This document shows, piece after piece, positions 44,911 to 54,071 of a stretch of 64,000 nucleotides of DNA (its first letter is position 1; every line of letters begins with the position of its first letter). The stretch comes from CAYSWV01 sp964434865. Lineage in GTDB: Bacteria; Cyanobacteriota; Cyanobacteriia; Thermostichales; Thermostichaceae. The notes beneath the pieces were generated by a model. That model was not told the origin of the DNA, did not search any database, and worked only from the letters and a program-made list of their open reading frames with translations. The position numbers and the translations under genes were made by a program. Location of the stretch: assembly GCA_964434865.1 (NCBI GenBank), contig CAYSWV010000002.1:1-64000 (forward strand), in the 5' to 3' direction.

Positions 44911-47130
44911 CTAAGGTGTTTTAGTTGAGATAAAGCCCAATACCGGCATATTGAAGGCTACTAATGTGTTAACGACATTCAAGAGTTGAGACTGCTTGGT
45001 CTGCTTCATCCGGACCACTAGCAATAACCCGTCCAAATGAGTCGCTAAAAAGTTGGTGTCAGTTAACCCATAAAGTTCAGGAGCATCATAAATGACATAA
45101 TCGAAGGCTGACCTTAGCTTTTCAATCGTTTGCTGCATCTGCAATGATCCGATCAGTTGTCCAGACTCCTGACTGGCTTGGCCAGCTGTCAATACAAATA
45201 AATTAGGCGACAGTGCCGATCGTTGAATACACTTACCCATAGCTAAACTGTCAGTTAAAATATCAGCCAAGCCCTTATCGTTGGCCAATTCAAAGAAATC
45301 GTGTAAGTTGGGTTGCCTGAGATTAGCATCTACAATCAGGACTCGCTTACCCATAGAAGCAATCATTTGAGCCAACCGAATCGCAATCAAGGAACGATAG
45401 GGAGTCGGTTCAGCTGAGCAGATCGCAAACGAATGAATGGGTGGATCTGGAAATAGGAATAATAATTTGGCATAGAGGGCGTTGTAATGTTCAAAATCAG
45501 AATGGAAATGACTAGCTGAATGGCCTGATAATGCAGAACGAATGGCCTGCGGCGAACGAAGTTGAGGAAAAGGGATCTCAGCAAGTATGGGTAGATCCGT
45601 AGCATCCGTTAAGTCGTCACGACTGAGAAAGACGTTTTGCAGCTTTTCCATCAAAAATGCACTGGCTAATCCAAGCACTAATCCAACACCTAAGCCCAAA
45701 ACAATGCTTAATCTGGACCGTTCAGTAGTTGACACGAGTTCTCCAGATGCAGTAGTGGGGATCGAGGGTTCTGCAACTAACTCCCAAGGCACTTCAGTTT
45801 GAGCTTGTTGAATACGCAAGGTTTCTAAGCGGGCCAGCAGTTCTTCCTTGGTTCGGTTGATCACTTCCTGCTCATTCTGTAAGCGTGTGTAACGTCGAGC
45901 AGCTTCAGGGAAGAGTTGTAATCGGGCTGACAATTCCTGCTCTGTATTCTGCAAGGCATCAACTCTGACCTCAAGAGTTTGAATGGCATTTGTAGCTGCA
46001 ACCAGTTGCTGACTCAACTCGAGTCGAATTGAATTCTGAAAGGTGCCGATCTCTTCGTCAGAAATATCGCTTAAGCTATCTCCAATAGTTTCATCACGTC
46101 GTGCTTTCAATAAGGGAGTGAGCGTATTTTTCTGAATTAAGAGGGCTTGAATAACAGGTGCCTCCTCATCAAACCGAGCCGACTCAAGCGCCAATTGAAT
46201 ATTGATATTCTGTAATTCTGTCAGTAACCCTTGATATAGAGGATCTTCACTCAACACTGAGGCAGCAATGGCAATCCTGGGATCAATACCTAATTGGGCC
46301 TTAATATTGTCAGCTAGAATATTCTGTTCATCCAGCTCCCGCATGGCCCTAATTCGATCTTCAATAACAGCATTAAGTTGAGTGTTCAAAGCGCGACTTT
46401 CTGCTACTGGATCCAAAGTCGAAAAATCTTGTTGAATTTGTTGCACTTCGGCCAAAACAGCATTAGTCCGATTCTCCAGATCTTGAATCTGAGACTCAAT
46501 AAACACAACACCTGCACCCACATTCGTGCGGCGCTCATCAAAGCTATAACCTAAGTAGACCTCTGACATAATGCCCAAAACATAGAGCAGAACGTCAGGA
46601 TCTTCATAGGTGTATTTAACTTCAATAATCCGAGTTTGATCGCGGCGTTCTTCAGCACGTTCCACTGTGAGGGTTTCTCTCAGGGCTTCTAGGGAAAAAT
46701 CAGGGTAAGCCTGCTGCACGTCTGCAACCACCCGGCTCAATAATCCATCACCCCGCAAAATGGCCAGTTGGGTTGGATAATCCACAAAAAAACTATCGCG
46801 CCTAGCTTCTTCAGTCACAGCAGAGGGATCCGCTAACCGGCCTTCGGCTGTGATGGGTTCAATCAAAAGCTGAAAGGTACCTTCGTAAAGTTCAGGTTTT
46901 TGCAATTCTCGGTAATAGCTGGCACCACCTAAGGCAACTACTGGCAAGAGTATCAACAAGATCTTTCGTCGAACTAATCGAAAAATGGCTCCAAATGGAA
47001 GTGATTGTTGTTCAGAGCTACTTTTGGCCTCATCAGAGTCTTGAATGTAGCCTATTGTCGGCGTTCCATAGCCACCAGTTGTATACCCATATGAGGTTGA
47101 CAGGTCAGGATCTTTGGTAGTGTAGGCCAT
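44911..47130 (-). CDS. Wzc-like polysaccharide co-polymerase, degenerate ATPase
   Basis: A 739-residue inner-membrane protein with a Wzz-type chain-length domain (about 28-505): first span near residues 54-70, a large periplasmic coiled-coil region, and a second span near 475-495. A CpsD/Wzc-type ATPase follows (about 540-735). In the ATPase, Walker A is degenerate: the GEGKS loop is replaced by SAEPTPYRSL near residue 570. Walker A' (VLIVDANLRQP) and Walker B (VIYDAPE) remain. No tyrosine-rich C-terminal tail is present, but the N-terminus has five tyrosines in its first 30 residues. The ATPase may be non-catalytic, with regulatory tyrosines at the other end. It heads the minus-strand exopolysaccharide run. 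Confidence 0.88.
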   Translation of the reverse strand: MAYTTKDPDLSTSYGYTTGGYGTPTIGYIQDSDEAKSSSEQQSLPFGAIFRLVRRKILLILLPVVALGGASYYRELQKPELYEGTFQLLIEPITAEGRLADPSAVTEEARRDSFFVDYPTQLAILRGDGLLSRVVADVQQAYPDFSLEALRETLTVERAEERRDQTRIIEVKYTYEDPDVLLYVLGIMSEVYLGYSFDERRTNVGAGVVFIESQIQDLENRTNAVLAEVQQIQQDFSTLDPVAESRALNTQLNAVIEDRIRAMRELDEQNILADNIKAQLGIDPRIAIAASVLSEDPLYQGLLTELQNINIQLALESARFDEEAPVIQALLIQKNTLTPLLKARRDETIGDSLSDISDEEIGTFQNSIRLELSQQLVAATNAIQTLEVRVDALQNTEQELSARLQLFPEAARRYTRLQNEQEVINRTKEELLARLETLRIQQAQTEVPWELVAEPSIPTTASGELVSTTERSRLSIVLGLGVGLVLGLASAFLMEKLQNVFLSRDDLTDATDLPILAEIPFPQLRSPQAIRSALSGHSASHFHSDFEHYNALYAKLLFLFPDPPIHSFAICSAEPTPYRSLIAIRLAQMIASMGKRVLIVDANLRQPNLHDFFELANDKGLADILTDSLAMGKCIQRSALSPNLFVLTAGQASQESGQLIGSLQMQQTIEKLRSAFDYVIYDAPELYGLTDTNFLATHLDGLLLVVRMKQTKQSQLLNVVNTLVAFNMPVLGFISTKTP

Positions 47131-47373
47131 AGCTATATATCCTTAATCTCTGAGGGGATCTGATGGAGGTCTCTTTAGATCAGCATTTCTAAACTTTGGC
47201 GGACTGTCGCTGCAATGCTAGCTGATAAGATAACAAACTAATAAGATAACAATGTCGGGTGTTGTCCTACTGCGGTTATAACGAGACCCAGCTGTTCTGA
47301 CAACAGGGTTCATTGGGTTTCCCAATCATATTACTACCTAAGTAGCTTAACTAGAGTTATCGGGCAGCTTAGC

Positions 47374-48066
47374 TCATACCGCGCCTTTACGAGCTAAAAC
47401 AACGGTAATTGTTTGAAGAATTAACACCAAATCGTACAGGATTGACCAATTAGTCTGGTATTGTAAATCTAAAGCAACAACATTTTCAAAATCTTTGACA
47501 TCGGAGCGCCCCCTAACCTGCCACTCTCCAGTAATACCAGGCTTGACATTCAGCCGAAGCCAATGATGAGACTGGTACTGCTTGACTTCATCTAAAGTCG
47601 GTGGCCGGGTTCCTACCAAACTCATCTCTCCCAGGAGGACATTCCAAAACTGTGGAAATTCATCTAAACTTGTTTTTCTGAGAAAGCGACCGATACGGGT
47701 TACTCTTGGATCATGCTCGTTTTTAAAAATATGTCCCTGGGCTTGGTTGGGAACCAGATGTTTCTTTTGATCAGCATCACTGACCATCGTCCTAAATTTC
47801 AAGATCTGAAAGGGTTTACCTTGAACACCTACGCGAGTCTGCCTAAACAAAATAGGACCCTGGCTATCCATCCGAATCAACAAGGCTATAGGGACAAACA
47901 GAATAGCCGTTAAACCTAATCCAATGAGAGAACCTATAATATCAATGAGTCGCTTGATCGGATGACGGACTGAAGGATGGAGACAAGGTTCAACCAATAA
48001 AAATTTCATGATGGCTGCAGGCTCAAAGGCTTGAGGTTGGGGGGTAGGTTTTGAAGATATCACCAT
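47374..48066 (-). CDS. Initiating sugar transferase (polyprenyl-P glycosylphosphotransferase)
   Basis: A 230-residue monotopic bacterial sugar transferase (WcaJ/EpsL/PglC-like). It transfers a phosphosugar from a nucleotide sugar to undecaprenyl phosphate, the first step of exopolysaccharide repeat-unit assembly. Visible elements are the membrane re-entrant helix after KRLIDIIGS (about 39-70), the ILKFRTMVSDAD motif with the catalytic Asp-Glu region further on (RKTSLDEFPQFWNVL), and the ending with VKPGITGEWQV. It lacks the N-terminal multi-span half of WcaJ proteins. It is 243 bases upstream of the Wzc-like gene and 44 bases after the WecG-like gene on the same strand. Confidence 0.93.
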   Translation of the reverse strand: MVISSKPTPQPQAFEPAAIMKFLLVEPCLHPSVRHPIKRLIDIIGSLIGLGLTAILFVPIALLIRMDSQGPILFRQTRVGVQGKPFQILKFRTMVSDADQKKHLVPNQAQGHIFKNEHDPRVTRIGRFLRKTSLDEFPQFWNVLLGEMSLVGTRPPTLDEVKQYQSHHWLRLNVKPGITGEWQVRGRSDVKDFENVVALDLQYQTNWSILYDLVLILQTITVVLARKGAV

Positions 48067-48110
48067 ACTCTGTGCTCCTGCATCATCTTAGCTAGCTTTA
48101 TTAGATTGAT

Positions 48111-49091
48111 TTAGTCTTGCAGCATCATGGGTTCAGAAGGATCTGACAACTCCAGGTGAGTATGTTCTGCCAACCAATCCACGGTATCTTGCTGAACCCA
48201 ACCATGCTCAACCAAGATCTCTCCTAATCGCAAATGACGGTTGGTTGATTGCAGGTTAAGGGCGTACTCTAGTTGCCAAGGAGAGACATAGCCAGCCTGC
48301 CGTAGACTCCACCCAATAGGCTTTAGCGATTGAACTCGACGAAATGGCGGTACATAGCAGCGAAGCTTTTGTTGAATCAATAATCCTAATACTGGAATAT
48401 CCTCAAGTAGATAGCGTCGCCACAGTCTAGCGGGCTCAGATAATAGTCGATGCAACCACTCCAACCCCCAACAACTCATCCATTTAGGTGAACGTTGCCG
48501 ATGCCCAGCTTGAAAATCAATAGCAGCTCCCACAGCTAGGAATACACGAACCTGAGGCAGATGTAACTTGTACTCATAGATCCATTTCTCTTGCTTAGGA
48601 GCGCCTAAACCCGCAACTAGCACAGTAGCCCCTGATTGATTAATTAAGTTAGTTATGTGACGACATTCAGCTTCATCTTGTTCAAATCCAAAGGGAGGCG
48701 CATAGGTGGCAACCACCATCTCCCGGTTGACTATTTCATTGATCCGCTCTCGAGCCCGATCAGCCACTCCGGGTGCCGCCCCCAATAAAAACAGCGTCAT
48801 GGACTCATCTTGACTGTAGTAATCACAGAAAGCAGGTAATAAATCAGAACCAGAAATTTTTTCTTGCAAGGGCGTGCCTAAGAATTGAGCTACATACATT
48901 AGAATCTGACTATCACAGACCCGATAGGTTGAGGCGGTATAGGCCTGGAAAAATTGATGATCGTACTGAAGCTTACTGAGATGATCAATGTTGGGTGTGT
49001 AAACAACACCGCCATGCTTGAGTTGGCTTAACAAATCTGCCATTGAAAGGTTGTGAACCGAGATATTGAGAATGTCAACTTGATGCATCAT
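48111..49091 (-). CDS. WecG/TagA glycosyltransferase with MshEN-like domain
   Basis: Residues about 1-245 are a GT26 (WecG/TagA/CpsF) glycosyltransferase with the motifs TPNIDHLSK, RVCDSQI, LLGAAPGVA, and GLGAPKQEKW. These enzymes add the second sugar, usually ManNAc(A) or a similar sugar, to a lipid-linked carrier. The family normally ends near residue 245. Here about 70 more residues form two consecutive MshEN-type motifs: PIGWSLRQAGYVSPWQLEYA and RLGEILVEHGWVQQD. MshEN is the c-di-GMP receptor domain of type II secretion and pilus ATPases, and MshEN domains also occur fused to glycosyltransferases. The gene sits in the exopolysaccharide cluster, so c-di-GMP control of sugar addition is a plausible inference. 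Confidence 0.85.
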   Translation of the reverse strand: MMHQVDILNISVHNLSMADLLSQLKHGGVVYTPNIDHLSKLQYDHQFFQAYTASTYRVCDSQILMYVAQFLGTPLQEKISGSDLLPAFCDYYSQDESMTLFLLGAAPGVADRARERINEIVNREMVVATYAPPFGFEQDEAECRHITNLINQSGATVLVAGLGAPKQEKWIYEYKLHLPQVRVFLAVGAAIDFQAGHRQRSPKWMSCWGLEWLHRLLSEPARLWRRYLLEDIPVLGLLIQQKLRCYVPPFRRVQSLKPIGWSLRQAGYVSPWQLEYALNLQSTNRHLRLGEILVEHGWVQQDTVDWLAEHTHLELSDPSEPMMLQD

Positions 49092-49725
49092 GACTGTCGA
49101 TACCTGGGAGATTGCACGTCTTACGGAGGCGTTAAATTCAGCTCAAACCTAATAGCAATTGGTTTCTCGGATCACAACACCCAATTATCTTACCCGGCTG
49201 TACCTTTTAAAGTGATAGCTTAAAGTGGTAGCTCCTTAAAAGTGATAGGTTGGGCTGTTGTATCCAGAACGATAAACCTAAAAACCAACCTCGATCTGTG
49301 ATCTGTGACTCATTGTCTTATTACTTTCAATTATGGACTGAATCCCGGGCAGAGAAAATCCTGATCAGTTCAGGTTAATTCAGGCATTGGAGAATAATAC
49401 TTCAGGTTAACTACTTACAGAAGTGCTTTCAGGCCACTCAACACTGCTAATTTACACAACCATCTCATTTCCAAGGATCCGCAAAATGGCGTAGTGTTTC
49501 AAGTCACTCATCAAACTTGCATACGATTAATTCCCTTTGTTTAGAGATCTGGAACAAACATACTAATACTAGATTAAAGTCCAGGCTCAGTAATAGTGCT
49601 GGTTTTAGCTCATGGTTGATGGTATCTTACGAGCCAAGGGAATCGTTGGGAGTTGAACGTACAACTTTAGACACTATCAATCCCGATCTGAAACTAGATT
49701 TATAAGTGCTTTTTGTTACTGGTGA
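49092..49725. other. Divergent intergenic region with short repeats
   Basis: About 630 bases between the divergent WecG-like and rfbC genes. It has repeats of AAAGTGATAG (near 49208 and 49238, with a variant between them) and a GATCTGTGATCTGTGA doublet near 49293. A 62-codon frame (49517-49705) has no ribosome-binding site. No RNA gene is recognised. Confidence 0.5.
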
Positions 49726-50298
49726 ATGAGGATGCCCTTCCAATTTGAGCGCCAAGTTATTACAGATATTGTATTAGTTAAACCCAAGATCTTTTCAGAT
49801 GATCGCGGCTTCTTTATGGAAACCTATAAGTATTCAGACTATGTTGATGCTGGATTGCCTCCATTTGTCCAAGATAACTATTCCCATTCGAGTTATGGAG
49901 TCCTACGAGGTCTACATTACCAAAACCCACCAGCAGCTCAAGGCAAATTAGTGAGTGTTATTCAAGGTGAGATCTTTGATGTTGCAGTCGATATTCGGCA
50001 AGGATCGCCAACCTACCGGCAATGGATGGGGGTTACTTTATCGGCAGTCAATCACTATCAACTCTATGTTCCACCTGGATTTGCTCATGGGTTTTGTGTT
50101 TTAAGCCACAGCGCAGATGTTGTTTATAAGGTCACCTCTGAATATTCATCTAGGTACGATCGGGGGATTTGTTGGAATGATCCTGATATTCAAATTCAAT
50201 GGCCCCTTGACAATCCTCAGCTTTCCACCAAGGATCAAGACCATCCCACCTTAGCTCAGGCTGATAATGATTTCACATGGCTGGGATCAAGTAGCTAA
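49726..50298 (+). CDS. rfbC: dTDP-4-dehydrorhamnose 3,5-epimerase
   Basis: A 190-residue cupin epimerase of dTDP-rhamnose synthesis, which inverts C3 and C5 of dTDP-4-keto-6-deoxyglucose. The conserved DDRGFFMETYK, QDNYSHSSYGVLRGLHYQ (catalytic His in RGLHYQ), and VPPGFAHGFCVLS motifs are present. The length is normal. Rhamnose genes rfbA, B and D are not in the window, so they must lie elsewhere. It is convergent with the deacetylase gene (gap of 5 bases) and near the polysaccharide cluster, consistent with exopolysaccharide precursor supply. Confidence 0.95.
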   Translation: MRMPFQFERQVITDIVLVKPKIFSDDRGFFMETYKYSDYVDAGLPPFVQDNYSHSSYGVLRGLHYQNPPAAQGKLVSVIQGEIFDVAVDIRQGSPTYRQWMGVTLSAVNHYQLYVPPGFAHGFCVLSHSADVVYKVTSEYSSRYDRGICWNDPDIQIQWPLDNPQLSTKDQDHPTLAQADNDFTWLGSSS

Positions 50299-50303
50299 GC
50301 CGA

Positions 50304-50969
50304 TTAGATAAGCCTAAACTGATAGCCCTGTGATTGCAGTAGAGGGATTAAGAGCCTAACGGTTTCAGCCACCTGAGATCCCCCCCAAACCCCATCATGT
50401 AGTACGACAATAGCACCAGGCTGAATTTGATGTAACACGCGTTGGACTACGCATTCGATGGAGGGCTGCACCCAGTCTTCAGGGACAACTGTCCACATGA
50501 CAGGTAGAAAGTTCCAGGAGCGCATCAGGTTCAAGGTTTGGGGTAGAAAAAACCCATTAGGGGGACGGACATGTCGAATCAATTGTGGATCCCGACCTGA
50601 AGCTTTTGCAATCACCTGCTGGGTCTGGGTTAATGATCGATAGAGATCATGTTGACTCAAGGTTGGAAAGGCGTGATGCTGATAGCCATGAATCCCAATG
50701 TGATGCCCCCGAGCTGCGATTGCTTTGATCAAATCGGGCCAGCGGTGAGCCCGTTCTCCCAAGACAAAAAAAGTAGCCTTAATTTGGACTTGATCAAGCT
50801 GATCTAAGAGCTGAGGTGTGAAATCCGGGTGCGGGCCATCATCGAACGAGAGCGCCACCTCATGAGTATCCATAGCCCAAAGACAGTTAGGGAATACGTG
50901 GCTTAGACCCAAATGCAGGGGAGGATAGAGCCATTGAGGCAAGATAGAGCGAGCACCATTCGTTCTCAT
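50304..50969 (-). CDS. Polysaccharide deacetylase (CE4/NodB)
   Basis: A 221-residue NodB-homology protein. The metal-binding triad is visible as Asp in SFDDGPHPD and the two His of HGYQHH. The catalytic base is the first Asp of the DDG motif, and the catalytic acid His is in VLHDGV near the C-terminus. CE4 enzymes remove N-acetyl groups from peptidoglycan, chitin-like or exopolysaccharide sugars. There is no signal peptide at the given start, so either export is atypical or it works in the cytosol. The ending GAIVVLHDGV is conserved. It is convergent with rfbC, suggesting an exopolysaccharide-tailoring role. Confidence 0.9.
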   Translation of the reverse strand: MRTNGARSILPQWLYPPLHLGLSHVFPNCLWAMDTHEVALSFDDGPHPDFTPQLLDQLDQVQIKATFFVLGERAHRWPDLIKAIAARGHHIGIHGYQHHAFPTLSQHDLYRSLTQTQQVIAKASGRDPQLIRHVRPPNGFFLPQTLNLMRSWNFLPVMWTVVPEDWVQPSIECVVQRVLHQIQPGAIVVLHDGVWGGSQVAETVRLLIPLLQSQGYQFRLI

Positions 50970-51135
50970 AGCCAGACCTATACACCTAGCCTTAGTTTAG
51001 AGGATTTGAGGTGTTGCCAAACCCAATAGGCTTAAATGGGCCAGAAGAAATGACCTGATCCAGTCAGAGTTTGCGACGTCTGATCAACTCCTTCGTTACA
51101 CTAGAGAGGAAGGTATTGCAGTTGTTTGACATCGT

Positions 51136-52734
51136 ATGACGCAATTTAGCCAAGAAGTTCAACGCCGTCGCACATTTGCGATCATTTCCCACCCTGATGC
51201 TGGCAAAACTACCATGACCGAGAAACTCTTGCTGTACGGGGGAGCTGTTAATTTGGCTGGAGCCGTTAAGGCTAAACGAAACCAGCGTCATGCAACATCG
51301 GATTGGATGGAACTTGAAAAGCAGCGCGGGATCTCTATCACCTCAACCGTGTTGCAGTTTGACTACGACTCTCATCAAATTAACTTATTAGATACTCCAG
51401 GACACCAAGATTTTAGTGAAGATACCTACCGGACTTTAGCGGCTGCTGATAATGCCGTCATGTTGCTAGATGGAGCGAAAGGATTAGAGCCACAGACATT
51501 AAAATTATTTGAAGTTTGCAAACTCCGAAATCTGCCCATCTTTACTTTTATTAATAAAATGGATCGGCCAGCTAAGGAACCCCTTGAATTACTAGATGAA
51601 CTTGAAACAACCTTGGGCCTCACTCCTTATGCTGTGAATTGGCCGATTGGGGCTGGCGATCAGTTTAAAGGCGTTTACGATCGGCAATCAGGTGATATTC
51701 ATTTATTTGAACGCACAGCTCATGGCCAGAAGGCTGCTAAGTTAACGGTTGCTCATCTGGGTGATCCAGCTTTACTGGAATGGTTGGAGGCCGATCTCTA
51801 CTACCAGCTAAAAGAAGAATTGGAGATTTTAAGTGAAATTACACCACCTTTAGATTTAGAAGCTGTACACGAAGGGGTGATGACACCTGTATTTTTTGGG
51901 AGTGCTATGACTAACTTTGGGGTGCAACTCTTTCTAGAGCAGTTTTTAGGTATGGCTTTACCCCCCAGTACTCGTAAAAGTACGAATGGTCTGGTCAAGC
52001 CAGATGAGCTGGATTTTTCGGGATTTGTATTCAAACTTCAAGCAAATATGGATCCCAAACATCGAGATCGGATTGCATTCATCCGGGTGTGCTCTGGCAA
52101 GTATGAAAAAGATATGACGGTACGACATGTACGCACTGGCAAAGAGGTCCGACTCTCCCAAGCTCATAAGCTCTTTGGTCAGGATCGAGAATCGATTGAA
52201 GAAGCCTATGCCGGTGATATTATCGGTCTGATCAATCCCGGACTATTTTCAATTGGAGATACGATTTGTACAGGGCAGGCGCGCCAGTTTGAAGGTATAC
52301 CTAGTTTTTCTCCCGAATATTTTTGCTGGCTCCGAAATCCCAACCCATCTAAATTCAAGCAGTTTAGTAAAGGTATTAGCCAACTCAAAGAAGAAGGGGC
52401 TGTCCAGGTCTTGTACTCTCTGGATGAATCAAAACGAGATCCGATTCTGGCTGCTGTCGGTCAACTCCAATTTGAAGTAGTGCAGTATCGGATGCAAGTT
52501 GAATATAATGTGGAAACCCGGCTGGAACCTTTAGGCTTTGCTTTAGCCCGCTGGATTTTAGCTGGATGGGAAGTCGTTGATAAACTAGGTTCGTTGTATA
52601 ATTCAGATATTTTCAAAGATAGCTGGGATCGTCCTGTTCTCTTGTGTAAAAACATCTGGAGCTTGCAACAGATTCAAGATCGCTACCCCGATCTAGAACT
52701 ACTCAGTATTGCCCCCGTCCTCACCATTGCTTAG
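51136..52734 (+). CDS. prfC: Peptide chain release factor 3
   Basis: A 532-residue translational GTPase that recycles class I release factors. G1 SHPDAGKTT, the RGISITSTVLQF switch, DTPGHQDFSEDT, NKMD and the C-terminal domains II and III are all present. The length is normal for RF3. Its stop codon overlaps that of the convergent transporter gene on the minus strand by four bases. The family call is firm and nothing is unusual. Confidence 0.96.
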   Translation: MTQFSQEVQRRRTFAIISHPDAGKTTMTEKLLLYGGAVNLAGAVKAKRNQRHATSDWMELEKQRGISITSTVLQFDYDSHQINLLDTPGHQDFSEDTYRTLAAADNAVMLLDGAKGLEPQTLKLFEVCKLRNLPIFTFINKMDRPAKEPLELLDELETTLGLTPYAVNWPIGAGDQFKGVYDRQSGDIHLFERTAHGQKAAKLTVAHLGDPALLEWLEADLYYQLKEELEILSEITPPLDLEAVHEGVMTPVFFGSAMTNFGVQLFLEQFLGMALPPSTRKSTNGLVKPDELDFSGFVFKLQANMDPKHRDRIAFIRVCSGKYEKDMTVRHVRTGKEVRLSQAHKLFGQDRESIEEAYAGDIIGLINPGLFSIGDTICTGQARQFEGIPSFSPEYFCWLRNPNPSKFKQFSKGISQLKEEGAVQVLYSLDESKRDPILAAVGQLQFEVVQYRMQVEYNVETRLEPLGFALARWILAGWEVVDKLGSLYNSDIFKDSWDRPVLLCKNIWSLQQIQDRYPDLELLSIAPVLTIA

Positions 52735-53972
52735 GGAAGTTCGGCACCCATTAGCCAAGCTCCAATCAGGGTTAACACAATATTAGCAATGACATAAGTG
52801 CCTGCATAACTGATGACCGGAACCGTACTACGAACGTCATGGATCAGAATGGTGAGGGCAGGCGTACTGGTCATGGCACCTGTAATTCCGCCCAAACTCA
52901 GAGCTGGATTCATTTTGAGCACCCAACGTGCCCACAGATAGCCCAAAATCATCGGTACAAATGCCATGACTAATCCAACCCCGATCACAGAACTGCCCTG
53001 TGTCTGTAGATCTCTAAAAAAAGTGGGACCTGTTTCTAGACCGAGGGTAACCATGAACAATGATAGTCCGAGTTCAATCATAAACGTTCTAACCTGGGGC
53101 GGCACATAGATCCATTGGGATTGCCTAGACTCCAACACACTAACAACCATCCCACTTAACAGGAGTCCACCTGTGCTCCCTAAGCCCAAGTCAATGGCCC
53201 CTACTTTGATCGTGATGGTACCTATCAATAGACCCATGGCTAAGCTTAATCCTAATAAAGCTAGATCTTGGTAGGACGCTGAGCGGGATGTCCAATCGGT
53301 TAAAGATCCGGGGGAATACTCTGTAGGGTCGGGGGCAGTAGGAGCCTCTGTGACCGGGGCGGGGGGCGATGCCATAGAATTTAACTCGGGACCAGTTTCA
53401 AGACCAGAGGCTAGATCGAGTTTGAAGAGTAGGGGGATTGCTTTCACGAAAAGGACAATGCCCAAAAGACCCACTAGATAGGTTGAGGCATAACCACTAC
53501 CTAAATGACTGAGAATAATATCCATATGTTCAGTCGTGCTATTTTCTACCGTAGCTTTAGCAGCAGCCAGAGTGGGTGTACTGGTTAGAGAGCCGGCTAA
53601 GATACCTACAATAGTTTCATCTGGCAACGATGACCATCGATTAAAGCTGAGCGCTACCCCTAGAGCACTCAAAATTACAATGGCTGTTAAACTCAGATAT
53701 CGACCGATATCCTGCTGAAGACTTTTAAATGCATTGGGGCCTGCTTGAAGTCCAATACCATAAATAAATAACATGAAGCCAAAATCACCAACGGCTGGGG
53801 GGGGAGTGATCCCTAGAGTACCCATCATCAGGCTCACGATGAGAATACCACCCGTTGAACTGAGGGTTAAGCCTTTGAATTGAAGTCGACCTAGCCAATA
53901 TCCCAAGCCCAGACAAGCAAAAATTGCAAGAAAAGGAGTTGACTGTAATATAGAAACAGCATCAATGTTCAT
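52731..53972 (-). CDS. AspT/YidE-like transporter lacking RCK domains
   Basis: A 413-residue membrane protein with two homologous halves, each about five spans. The family hallmarks are FMLFIYGIGLQAGPNAF near residue 72, LTSTPTLAAA (about 132), and their second-half partners SLFMVTLGLETGPTFF and AMTSTPAL. They match the AspT aspartate:alanine exchanger and YidE/YbjL family. Those proteins are usually near 550 residues and carry two cytosolic RCK_C (TrkA-C) domains between the halves. Here the linker is only about 55 residues and Pro/Ala/Thr-rich, so the ligand-sensing domains are missing. The substrate is unknown, possibly an amino or dicarboxylic acid. It is convergent with prfC. Confidence 0.75.
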   Translation of the reverse strand: MNIDAVSILQSTPFLAIFACLGLGYWLGRLQFKGLTLSSTGGILIVSLMMGTLGITPPPAVGDFGFMLFIYGIGLQAGPNAFKSLQQDIGRYLSLTAIVILSALGVALSFNRWSSLPDETIVGILAGSLTSTPTLAAAKATVENSTTEHMDIILSHLGSGYASTYLVGLLGIVLFVKAIPLLFKLDLASGLETGPELNSMASPPAPVTEAPTAPDPTEYSPGSLTDWTSRSASYQDLALLGLSLAMGLLIGTITIKVGAIDLGLGSTGGLLLSGMVVSVLESRQSQWIYVPPQVRTFMIELGLSLFMVTLGLETGPTFFRDLQTQGSSVIGVGLVMAFVPMILGYLWARWVLKMNPALSLGGITGAMTSTPALTILIHDVRSTVPVISYAGTYVIANIVLTLIGAWLMGAELP

Positions 53973-54071
53973 ATTTGGTGAGGCGTTTGTATCTGTACGT
54001 TTATGATCAAGGCCATTATGATCAAGACCAAAGCGTTAACTATACGTGGATAATAAAGTGACAGTCAACCC

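Noticed and set aside
49517..49705. 62-codon ORF before rfbC
   Set aside because: No ribosome-binding site and no motif.
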